NCBI GenBank assembly: GCA_034687125.1
Contig: JAQGBZ010000011.1
Location: 186,001-250,000 of the forward strand
Length of the DNA stretch: 64,000 bases
Source: Neelides folsomi
Taxonomy: Eukaryota; Arthropoda; Collembola; Neelipleona; Neelidae
Direction of reading: 5' to 3'
The notes beneath the pieces were generated by a model. That model was given only the letters and a program-made list of their open reading frames with translations. It did no database searches and had not been told where the DNA came from. Below are positions 13,948-25,900 of the stretch, piece by piece. The translations under genes and the position numbers were made by a program. The number at the start of each line of letters is the position of its first letter. Position 1 is the stretch's first letter.

Positions 13948-16900
13948 AACCTGTGCCTCGTTGTAATAGCTACTCAATTTTCGGAAACCAAGAAGAGAGA
14001 ACTGGAGCGGATGAGGATCGAAAGAGCGCGATTCACTTCTACGTCCACTCTCACGGCGATTGAGCACGCTTCATGTTACTCTGAAATTGTCAAGTACGCC
14101 CTTAATGTTTTTATGTTCATAAAAATCAATTTTCCCCTCACCACCACTCCTTCAATGATTCTTCAAACGGAAGAATAGAGGCCTATTGAGTTTGAGGCTC
14201 AAGAAGGAAACAATTACACTGATACAAAGTTTATTTAATACAATAAAAAAATCGATGGGGGTATGATTCATTGTGTGGGATGTGGGGTAAAGCACAATGG
14301 ATTGGGGAAGGCAGGCTAAACAAATGACTCTTTTTTCTATAGGCTCATCGGGCATTGGGTTCGAAAGGCCAAAAGGAAAGTGCAGAATCAATGGCCATTC
14401 CGCCGGCGAAGACCTGATAATAATGAGGAGCATCAAATTGATTTAGGCGTCGTTCGAGGGGATCGTCAAGAAGAACTGATGAAACTTGAAAAGGAGTCGA
14501 CGAGGAGACCAAGTGGTCTTACGTGTCCTCAGCTCCTTGCCCTCAGCGGAGCTCTCAACGCTCTTCCTCAGGTCAGCCCCTCGAAACATTCTTAAGTTCG
14601 ACAATCGCGATAAATCAATGTCTCGTCCAGAAACAGTGGAAAATGTCGGAATGGGGAAAAAGGCACTCACACTTATTTTACGTCTTAGTTACATTATACT
14701 TTATAATACCCATTACACACACTCGTTTCTCTTACATAATACTATTTATATACATACTGCATATTAGTACATAGGTACTAGGTACATACATACATAAAGT
14801 AGTGAAGTGGTACATAGTACCTACATTACTACATAGTTATTACAGTCACACATATGTCATATGTGCTCGAGTATTTGTAGTCTGAAATAAGAATAGATTC
14901 ACTGAGCATTAACTGGATAAAGCAAAGTAGAATTCCGAGCTCACTACTTAATTCTGAGTGGGTTAAGTTATTTAAATAGTAATGGTTTTACGTCCCGAAG
15001 GGCTCGAATTATGTGCGGATATAAGAAGCGGCATCGAATGGAACAAATGAATGCTTTGAGGGAAATGGAGCGCAAGTTGGAGAAAGGTGTATTCGGGGAG
15101 ACGCAGCCTTTGTTTAAACTTTCTCTATAAAACTTTTACCAGTCCATTACTCCCTCGAATCTCTCCTTTTACGCTATTAGCCACGCGGGCTTGATTTTTT
15201 TTGAGGCTCAATTCAGGGAAACTAAATCTTTTAGAACTACCAATTCGCATTTGATACAATTACGACATCACGGGATTATACCTAGTATTTGAGAAGAGCG
15301 AGAGCGTACACTATTATTGCCTTTAGGGTTTCTTAAAGACTCTTTTACTCCCCTTAAAACCTTTCGAATAAATTGTTTTAGAGACTGAAGAGAAAATCTC
15401 GTTTGCTTCTTCCCATAAATTTTCAATGTGAGATATGAGGCGAATTGCACTTTTGTGAGATTGGCTCATCATGAGAAATCCCGGGAGAATGGTTTTCTAT
15501 TGCCATCCTTTTAATTTGAGGGCAATTGCAGGTCGCTTTGGGAGGAGCTCAAGTCAAAGGGCTTCCAGACTGGTGCGAAATTAGCAGTTCGCTCCGCCGA
15601 GGTCAGCCACTCTCTTTCAGCGCTCCTATCCTGACCCTTACAACTCCGACGGGGTCACCGAAGAGGGCGAAGGAGAAACGGCCACGGAAGAGCTCCAGCG
15701 GGAGCGACATGTGGATATCAAATAACAAACAGGCTAATCTGAAGATGAGCCCTCTCCGTCGGAAAGTGAAGGAACTCGTAGAGTCGAAACACTTTCAGAA
15801 GGCAATCCTCTTGGCCATCCTGATCAATACGTTTTCCATGGGAGTCGAATACCATGAACAGGTTGGCTAACAGCGAATTTCCATTAGCCTCTCTTTGAGG
15901 TTCTTTTGGGGATTTTATGGAGAGTAAAGCCCCTTTAACATTTATCTGTCCTCCCAAATAAAATTTTTATGAAGGCCGAGAGTGGGATTCATATCCGATT
16001 GAACTTTCTTTTCCAGCCAAAAGAATTGACGGATGTTGTGGAGATAAGCAATTTCCTTTTCAGTGGTATCTTTTGTATTGAGATGCTCCTCAAAGTCACG
16101 GCCTATGGAGTTGTGGGCTACTTAAGTAATGGCTTCAATGTCTTTGATGGCTTCATTGTCATCATTTCGGGGGTGGAACTGATGCAGGGTATCCGGAGTG
16201 GAAATATGCAATCGGGCGGTGCCTTGTCGGTTCTCAGGACCTTTCGCCTCCTTCGAATACTCAAACTCGTGAGATTTCTTCCAAACCTCCGAAGGCAGCT
16301 CGTCGTCATGCTCAAAACAATGGACAATGTCGCCGTCTTCTTTGCCCTCCTTGTCCTTTTTATTTTCATATTCAGGTAAAAAGAGTTTTTCAATTTATCC
16401 TATCTTAATTGAGTAGTTAGAACAAAATAGACGATTAAAGATTAGCTCGCTAGTTTTTAGACATTCTTCTTTTAGGTACGAGTTTTCGTAGTTTTCAACG
16501 TACAAATGAGCCATAAATGAGATTTCAGATTACAAGTAATTTTCAATAAATATGCAAATAAAACTCACAGGAAACTAACTTGCATTATAAGAATTTAGTC
16601 AAATCTTACTGTAACTCCAATGTCACGACTTACAAAAATACTTCATTAAGTCGATCTTTAATTTTCCTCAATAACAATTGTTGCTGTTGAAATTCTTAAA
16701 GAATTTTGGAAGTTTATTAATACAAAAAGATTTAAATGATTCAACAAAATCTTTTTTTCTCAATTATTATTAGGGAATTTTATTCAAAACTACATATAAA
16801 ATTTGAAAATCATAAATATCTGGTATATCAGTATCATCATCTTAAATAATTACAAATATTTTGATAGTACTTTTTGTAATATGAAAAATTTCAATATAGG

Positions 16901-19900
16901 CAAGTTCATAGTACGGAGATATTTTTATGTTTTCCAACAAGATAAGAATTTTAAATACAATTTTACTTTAAAATGACAAGTATCATTGATAGCATTTGCT
17001 TATCGAGCTACGAGCAAGTAATGGAATTATTTAAGATTGTTAGAGTCACAAACTTTAGATGTTAGAGAGACCCATTCAGTTTCTTGACATTATGGGCTCT
17101 TGCTCCTTTCAATGTGTTTCACTGTCAGCAGTGAGTATATTATGCAATAGCATGCACTTGTAGGTTGTACAAGAGAAAGCTCACTCAATTCATTAGGACT
17201 TGCCAAAACCGAACCTCACGCAATTACGAGTGTGACCGAGGAAGCAACAAAGGCTATTTATTGTATCAGTATATTATTTTACATGTAAAATGTAATGTAC
17301 CACGTTGTTCAACGTACGATGATCCTCTGCATGACTGAATGGGAATGTGTGAAATGTCTTAAAATGTACATTATACGACGATGTTTCAAGTCTCATATTA
17401 ATAATATATATTTTGACGTGTCCATTGATTGCAATGTGATCTTACAGTATTCTGGGAATGAATTTATTCGGATGCAAGTTCTGCGTGCGGGACAAAGTTA
17501 ATGATGAGTTGGTTTGTGAGCGGAAAAACTTTGATAGTCTCTTATGGGCCCTTGTGGTATTGCCTCAACATTCCTTACTAATTAAATTACCATTCACCAT
17601 TCCGAAAAATTAATTCTTACTGATTTTGACCTTTGGTATCTTTCATGTCCGCATCAATTCACAACCTTGAAGACCGTATTTCAGGTTCAGCCTTTGATTC
17701 CTTCCTTTTTCTTTTCCTCTCTTCAGCTTTACTACAAAGGTTGCAACAGAGAATCCCTGAATCTTTCTTGCAACCTTTAAATTGCAAAGACCTGAAAGAC
17801 TTGACAAGTTGAGTAGATCGGAGATGATGATGATGTGCTTTTGTGATTGTCAGTTTTCTATGTTCAATTATATGTTGTTAGGATGCTCACTGCTTATATT
17901 GCATTATTTTCAACACACTGTGCTTACAGGAGACAATGAGACATGAATAATACCTCACCAAACATTTCACGAGTACCAAGAGAAATGATTCGTTGACATG
18001 TATATTTTATTAATTAGTGTCCACACTTGATATTATTTAATACCCAACTCTTAGAATGCATTTTAAGGAGAAACTTTTATACAATTACATTGAGTGTTGC
18101 ATTTTCAACCGCTTGCCTTTAATTCACTAAATTCCTTTTACTCTTTTCAATCTCATTGAACTCGTTAATTAAAGTATACTCGCGAGGCTCGACTAGAAAG
18201 AAACTCTACTTAAATTGAAAAGAAACTACTCAACGTGCAAAGTACGTACTGTAGGTATTCCAAAAAGGAAATTAGCTTCATAGGGGAATGAAACTTTCTC
18301 TACTTCAAAAGTCTTTTATACATCCAGAAGTTTGTACTAATACTTTACTTCGAAGAAGGTGTATTGTCAACAGATGATGGATACTTCCAGTTTAGGCACA
18401 CATTAGTTCCAAAATGTGTAATTTGTAAATTAATCTTAACAAATTTTAAAGTTAGTTTTATAAATAATTTATCTTAATTATTTCTACTTACAATAATAAT
18501 TACAAAATACAACTGTAAAATGTAGATGAATCGTTGATAGAGTTAACGAGTTTAATTATTATTGTAGAAGAGCAACGACACTTTTTTTCTTATCAAACAA
18601 TATTGCACATTTTTGATCACCTAATATTTACATTTGATTTGGTGGTTTGGCGGCAGTTTGCTTGGAATGATTATTTTCGGCGGAAAATTTTGCAACGATT
18701 TCTGTTGCGACCCGAGTCTTCCAAAGTGCCAATGCAGCCGGAGCAATTTTAATACACTCATGTGGAGCTGCATTTCAGGTGAGAGAGTATTTCAGGTTGG
18801 AGGCGTTTAACATGTGGAGCTGTTTTATCTTCTCTCTCAGTTTTTCAGGTGGTGGTCTTTATATATGTGTTTTTCAGGTCATTGCAACCTTCGGCTTTCT
18901 GAAAGACGACCCTAAATTATACATTAGTTCTTACCATGCATAAATGTATAAACTATGTTTTGCGTCAGTTTGCACATAAATATATTATAGATGTGTACTC
19001 AATTCTGACCTGGTACTAAAATAATTTACAGACCTAACTTTAAGTACTTAAACTTACAGCTAGTTAACACAACATTGATTACTTTTATTATACAAGTAAC
19101 ATACATTTGACCAGGTATATATTTTAGTGTAGGAATTAAAATGCAATATTGTGAAGTTACGACATCGTAGGCCAATTTTATGCTTATGACATGTATGAGA
19201 AATGTTCTTAAAGGCATGAAAAAATATATCAGATGTTTAAAGCAGGAAAAGTCAAAATGTCAAGTAGTTGCAAATTATGGCTCACGTGTGAATTAGTATG
19301 CATATGAATATATACATTGGTATACGCGTTTATATTAGGCCTCTCTGATATCAGAAAGAGAGTGTATAAATATGCTTGTGATAATAAAGTGTCATTGTGT
19401 CTTATTTGATATGAAATAATGTATTGGGGCTCACAAACCAGAATTTACACATTCAAATATTTCCTCAAATTTTATGGAAAAACTATGGGAAAAATTACAC
19501 ATTTTTAACTCTTTCGTATTGGGTTATCAATCTATTGGCTTGAATTTGGGTAATTGAATGTAAAACTTTATCTTTTAATCATATATTCATATTACATTAA
19601 TGTATAAACATAATTAATAAATATATTTTGTATTTATTAATGTCAATTATTTTAAACATAAATACAAAATAAAGAAATAATAAAAAGTTTAAAATGTTTG
19701 GTTTATGGCAACAACCTGCTATCAAATTTGAAAAAATTTAAAATAACAAATAATAATTAAATTTGGAATTTATCTAATATATTTAAAAAGTTCCTCTCAG
19801 AAACAATGCTTGGGAAGAATTAATGTTTATAATCTTAATCGTTCTTTTCTCTCTCATTTACACAAATACAACTTTGTTCATTTCTTATCGTTTTCTTCTT

Positions 19901-22900
19901 GTGTTGAGATATTTTTTATCAATTTTAACTACAATTAAATATTAGTGGACATAAATTTAATTAACATGGAATTGCTAGTAATCTAAATTCTATAAAATTA
20001 GGCAAGGTAACGTATTAGTGTGATTAATTGAATTTCGATAGCAGGATGTTGCCATAAACCAATCTTATGTAAAAAAAACATTTGGCAGTGTAAATTCAAT
20101 AACGCTCAATCTCGTAAAAATAATTTTAATTTCAGCGTTAGTAACGGCAATTAATTTATTTTCCAAATATTTTTAAAACAATGTTATAATAATAGTCACT
20201 CAAATATAGTTATAAAATTTGTGATTTGTTAATTCGAATTGTGTTAATGACATATAAGTATGGATGATTTAATTAATTATTAAACTCGTAGTGTAATTCG
20301 GGGTCGAGGTTTTGCCAAAATCTTTTTTTTCCTTGAGGAGTCAATCCAGAGAGTTTTTTCAAATCAGCAATGAGTGTAGCTGGAACTTTTAATTTTTCAT
20401 GGTACATTCTAGGCAGGTCGATACCAAAAAAAGTTAATCCTTTGCTTTGCACAGCGTGTAGATTCCAATTTGGAGAATGAATTTCCACTTTAGTGAAAAT
20501 AATGAAAGGGCGATTTTTCACTAACTTAATCCATTTGGCTTTTGTGATCTTGAGACTCGCTGGAATTTTGAATACTCTTGAGCATTCATCAAAAGAGTAA
20601 AAGTCGACAAAAGACATACGTATGATCGAACATGGATTAGTGATGTTGGAACTTTGAATAAGAGAAATAAGTCATCTGGATCATAAATTGTTGTCTTGCG
20701 ATTTTTTCTCTCAACAAAAGTAAAGTGACGATTAGCCGACAAGAATGAATGGCCAGATGTTAAAAATTTTTGATGAATCTTAAGTTAAATAATTGATTTA
20801 ATTAGAAATCCTTCAATCAAGGATTGATTAAAAACAACTTGAAGATGATTGTTGTTATGCGCTTTACAGCGATCTGACCAAACGATGAGGATTCTTTCTT
20901 GGTTAACTAATGGTTCAAAATTCTCTAAAAAATATTTTCGAAGGCAGCTCAAAACATTGTTGGTTTTTCGTTCTTCTTCTGACATGCCAAAACGCGAATG
21001 TGGCTTTGTCCGTTCCATTGTTTACAATCCTAAGGTTAAATGTTTGAAAATTAGATGTGTAATGTTTGACTTGCGATGTAATCATTAGGCTCGTTAACAC
21101 CTAAATTAAATTTATAGATTAATTTTAATAATCTCGTTTTTTATTTTAAGAGATTAATAGAATTAAAATTAATAAAATACTTCAAATACCGCTTGTAAAT
21201 CTACGGATATACAAATGTAGTTCGAATCATTTTTTGCTCTTTCTGTGTTTTCATTGTACGCGGAACGTGCTTGTAGCAAATGATTCTCATGGTCATTTTT
21301 CATTGTTTGCTTAAGACTTTTATTTGGAAGTGAAACAATTTTAATCTTATATTTGTCGCAAACTGGGCAAGTCTCTTTCTTCGGAAGGCTGAGTTTTTTG
21401 TCATTGAAAATCTTTCGATAAAGCCAGTAATATTTTTTGAAAGCATCCCCATAATTATCTGTAAATACGAGAAACATTGACGAAATTGACAGGCCAGATC
21501 CAAGATATAATTGTAAGGGATCCCCCTAAAAATTATCAAAATTATAATTCATAAATCATAAAATACTTGTATCATTTTATTAAAAAGTTATAAATGTCAA
21601 AATGTATTATTAAATTGAATGTTAATTAAAATACATACGATTCTTCCATAGTGTGAGATTTCCTTTGGGAATGAATCAATGTGGATTGAAATTTGGTTTT
21701 TTACATCTTCTGAAACTTTATTTGTTCGATTTGAATAAATTCCCCGTCGATCATTGAAATTTAAGTTTCCATCTTTCAATCCGCTTTGAATAAATAGTAT
21801 TCTTGATGTAATTGAAAATGTATTCAAAAATCGTTCCCTACAGACTTGTAAACGCGTGCCCATATTGTCAAGCAAGTAATATTTAAAAGATGATTCTTTC
21901 CGGGAGTTTTCAGCTCTTTGTTCTGCGACTTCACATCTGTCAATTAATCTTGATAAAATCGAAGATTGAGAATTCTTCTTTTTCGTGGCCCAAAATTCCT
22001 TATACATTTCAATTCTTCTTCCTAACGGTAGCAAACAACTCTCTTTTCTACATCTCAATCCGCAATGAAATTCCTAAAAGTAAATACCTAATTAATATTG
22101 ACAAAAATTATTGTACTTGTATGTACTTATTTGTAATTAATTGCAGTTTTATAATTAAAATTTACATCATTAGGCGATTGTTTTGAAGGGATGATAACTC
22201 CATTCTTATTCACATATTGGTCTTTCGAGTTATGTAGAATTTTATATTTAATAAATTTATGCTCTGTGATGTCTTTTCGATTCTTTAATAAATTTTTGTT
22301 CTGAATTTTTTTCAAGGTTAACTCAACTTTATTCTGTAAATTATTTATGAATTATTAGTCTGTATTAAAAGTTTCACGGAATGAGAATTCAAGTAAATCC
22401 TACTTCATTAACTACAAATGATGAGACAAAGGGATTGGCAATATATAATATTATAATCTACCTTTATAATATTCTCCCAGAACACCCCCATTTGTTATAA
22501 TACCTTAACTATCCTCAAAATACAAATATGTCCAATGAATATTTATTTAAATTCGTTAGTAACGCTGAAATTAAAATTATTTTTACGAGATTGAGCGTTA
22601 TTGAATTCACACTGCCATTTGGTCAAAAATTGGCCCTAGGAATTTTTTAGTTGTAAATTAATTTGCGTGTCATACAATACATATTAACCAAATTTAATAT
22701 AATGTACAGATATTATTTATAAATATATATTTATAAGAATTACTGCTAAAAATATTCATAGATAATTTAATACATTATTATTTATAAGTATTTTACTGCA
22801 ATTGGTTTGAATTGATACACTATTTGAGAAATGCATGTGTTTGACAATATTTTAATATGATTTAACTTCACATGTTACATTATAGTAACTTATTGTGAAA

Positions 22901-25900
22901 TATATTGAGGAGTCGTCTTTCAAGCCTGCTTGCATGAACATACATTTTGCCTATTATGTGAAATATCGATTAACCTGAGAAAGTCTAAAAGCAAATTGTT
23001 GGAGGAATTGATTCATTTTTTCAGATTTTGACGCAAGAGGATTGGAACATAGTTTTGTTCAACGGGATGGAGAAAACGTCTCCTTGGGCAGCCCTTTACT
23101 TCGTGGCTCTCATGACCTTTGGGAATTATGTACTTTTCAATCTTCTAGTCGCCATTCTCGTCGAAGGGTTCTCGGCCGAGCGGCTGGAGAGAGAGCAGAA
23201 GGAAAGGGAGGCTGAGGAAAGAGAAAGGGCCGACGAAGGGGCATATTTCCAAGAGGAAGCCAAAATGACCTTAGAGCTTTCCTCCACACCTGAACCCGGC
23301 CCTTCTTCCAAGCTTGTCCCTGCTCCGATCATCATTACCCATACAGCGGCGACACCCGAAGTCCCTTCGTCAGCAGACCCTCTCCTCATGAACGACTACG
23401 ATCACGTTCATAGCTCTCCACATCCACCGATCATCATCGGATCGGTGTCAAATCTTGTGGCGGGGAGCCCAGCGGCCGTCTCGTATGCCTCTCTTGGTTC
23501 CTCAGTGTTCAATCAGCCTCCACATATTGATCTCTGCCTTCCTTCGATTTCCCCAAACAGCCTTAGTCCCTATTCGCTCACTCCGCCGAATAGCCTGAGT
23601 CCCCAGAGTTTGAGTCCGCTCCCGAGTCCGAAGCGGAGCCCTTGTTTGAAGAGAGCCAAGAGCTGGAAAGAGGAGAGGGATCAAAGAAAAAAGGAGCGCC
23701 GATGTTCTCTGTCGCCCAACTTGAAGATGAATGATCGGAGCCACCACAATAACAACAATATCCACTCCAGGTAAGTGGAGATGCCCTTTTCTTACACACC
23801 ACATATCACTACATTGGTAGAAAGCCTCAAGGCCCTCTGCTTGACTCTGTTGGGCTATAACAAAGGCTACATAGCTTACACATTTTATGTAGACTTGGAA
23901 CAACCCATTTAGTGTATTTAAATAATACAAGAAAACTAACATTATAAAGACAAACCAAGTATTTATACCTTATTTACAATTTATGTAATCGTACTATAAG
24001 TAGATTAAACTAAATATGCAAATGAATGCACACTTTATTTTGGGCTTTTCTCCACTGCCTCTGCCTGCCTTCCTCAACCCCTACGTTGAATTGGTACAAC
24101 ATCAAATAAACTTAAGCTGGTGCGAATCCCGGTGTACCAGTTTAGGGGGCTCACCGCCGTCCTCGCACACCGTGGGAAGCATCAAACTGACTTCTTTCAA
24201 AGTGAAATGTCACAATCTGCTCTCTTGGCTGAGAGAGAGGTCAGAGTACTCTTGCTTCTTCTTCTCACCAGACAATACGTAAGCCAAAGCCTCTATGAGA
24301 AAGACGCTAAGCTTCGTTTAGCGGACAATACTTATTTAAGTATATAACTATGTATTTAATTTTGAAGAGAGAAAGCCTGGATTTAAACTCTTGTGCTTTC
24401 TCCGATCGCTTATTTAACTGCTTTTCAAGCCCGTTCTTACATTTCGACTTGTAGGTTTCGTCAACGATGTCAAGAGATCGTGGAGTATCCTGGTTTTGAC
24501 AGATTTATTCTTCTCCTCATAGCCCTCAATTGCATCACGCTGGTGAGCGTCGAAGGTTCTTCGGCTACTTCTCAACTTTTCATATTAACTCGTTTCAGGC
24601 AATGGAGCGGCCTTCGATTCCTCCTGACTCTATTGAGAGGTACTGCCTTTCAATCTTCAATGATCTCTTCACCGTCCTTTTCCTTGGGGAAATGTCCTTC
24701 AAAGTTATTGCGATTGGTGGTTTTGCCCAGTATTTTAAGTCAGGATGGAATGTAATGGACGGCCTCCTCGTCATTGTTTCTGTCATTGATCAGATAATTT
24801 CTGTCTTTATGAGCAGGTGAGGTTTTGAGTTTATTAAGCGTAAATTCATAAATTCTTATAGTTAGTTTGATCATAAACTTGATAAATTGAATTGAATGGT
24901 CTTGCAGCCCCAAGATATTCGGGATCCTTAGAGTATTTCGACTCCTTCGATCTCTGAGGCCTCTTCGGGTTATCAATAGAGCTCCTGGTCTCAAGCTTGT
25001 CGTACAAACTCTCCTTTCATCTCTGAGACCCATCGGCAATATTGTTCTCATCTGCTGCACTTTTTTCATTATTTTTGGGATTTTGGGCGTTCAGCTATTC
25101 AAGGGTAACTTCTGTTCTTTTCAATATGCACTCCTTATTCCAACTTGCTACTAACATGAAATCCGAACAATGAAATGTTGGAAATTGAAATTATTTGCAT
25201 ACCAATTGCCAATCATTACACTTATTACAAAATTGAAAAAATATTAACATAAATGTTATTACAATTACAGGAACGTTTTATTACTGCTTTGGTCCAAATT
25301 CAAACGTGACAAATAAAGTTGAGTGCCTTCGCTACGAAGGAAACGAGTGGGTAAATCGAAAGTACAATTTTGACGATCTTGGTCAAGCCCTTATGGCCCT
25401 CTTTGTCCTCTCTTGCAAAGATGGTTGGGTGGAGATTATGTACTCGGGGCTAGACGCAGTCGGCGTCGACATTCAGGTCAGGAGTAATTAAATTTAATGA
25501 AACCCATTCCTCCGGCTACTCGCGACATTAGAATGAGCTAAAGAGTTCCCAGAGATATTTCGTTTAATCCCCGAACTTGAAGTTCTTCTAAACAGACAAT
25601 TCATATTCATTGTACAAATACCCCGTTTCTACACTTTATATTAAAGCCGCGAGGAAACGATATAACAAACTAGTTATTTAATTTTAACATCTTTGCTTTT
25701 ACTATAAAATACAAAGACAATTTCTTATAAAACACAATGAAATATATTATTCCCTAAATTATATTTATCCAAAGGATAAAGACTCTAAGCCTCCTAATCA
25801 TTTCTAATATAATTTATATCAAATTCATAGTTGGATATAACATAATACATATTTCATATTTGAACAATTTGTCTGTATATTTTTCAAACCTGTAGCCAGA

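Larger units (their letters stand above)
15532..23190 (+). other. Ca-alpha1T: Cav3 domain II
   Basis: Exon 15532-15861 ends in IIS1. Exon 16017-16375 carries IIS2, IIS3 and the S4 sensor [20 protein letters not shown], then the S4-S5 linker and IIS5 ([17 protein letters not shown]). The S5-pore turret is encoded by exon 17448-17556, or alternatively by 18657-18778. The pore helix is completed by a microexon and by exon 23025-23770, which begins ILTQEDWN; its selectivity glutamate codon is at 23037. IIS6 ([18 protein letters not shown]) follows in the same exon. The intron 17685-23024 is 5.3 kb and carries the alternative cassette and two transposons. Confidence 0.93.

Noticed and set aside
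18779-18796. Read-through end of the five-cysteine cassette giving SGERVFQ before a GT
   Set aside because: It also ends VFQ in phase 0, but makes the pore helix three residues longer than in the other cassette; the 8-nt microexon with its strong acceptor fits better. Not excluded.
24016-24116. Open frame extending exon 24117 upstream
   Set aside because: Read-through of intron; the exon fits the linker only from 24117 or 24141.
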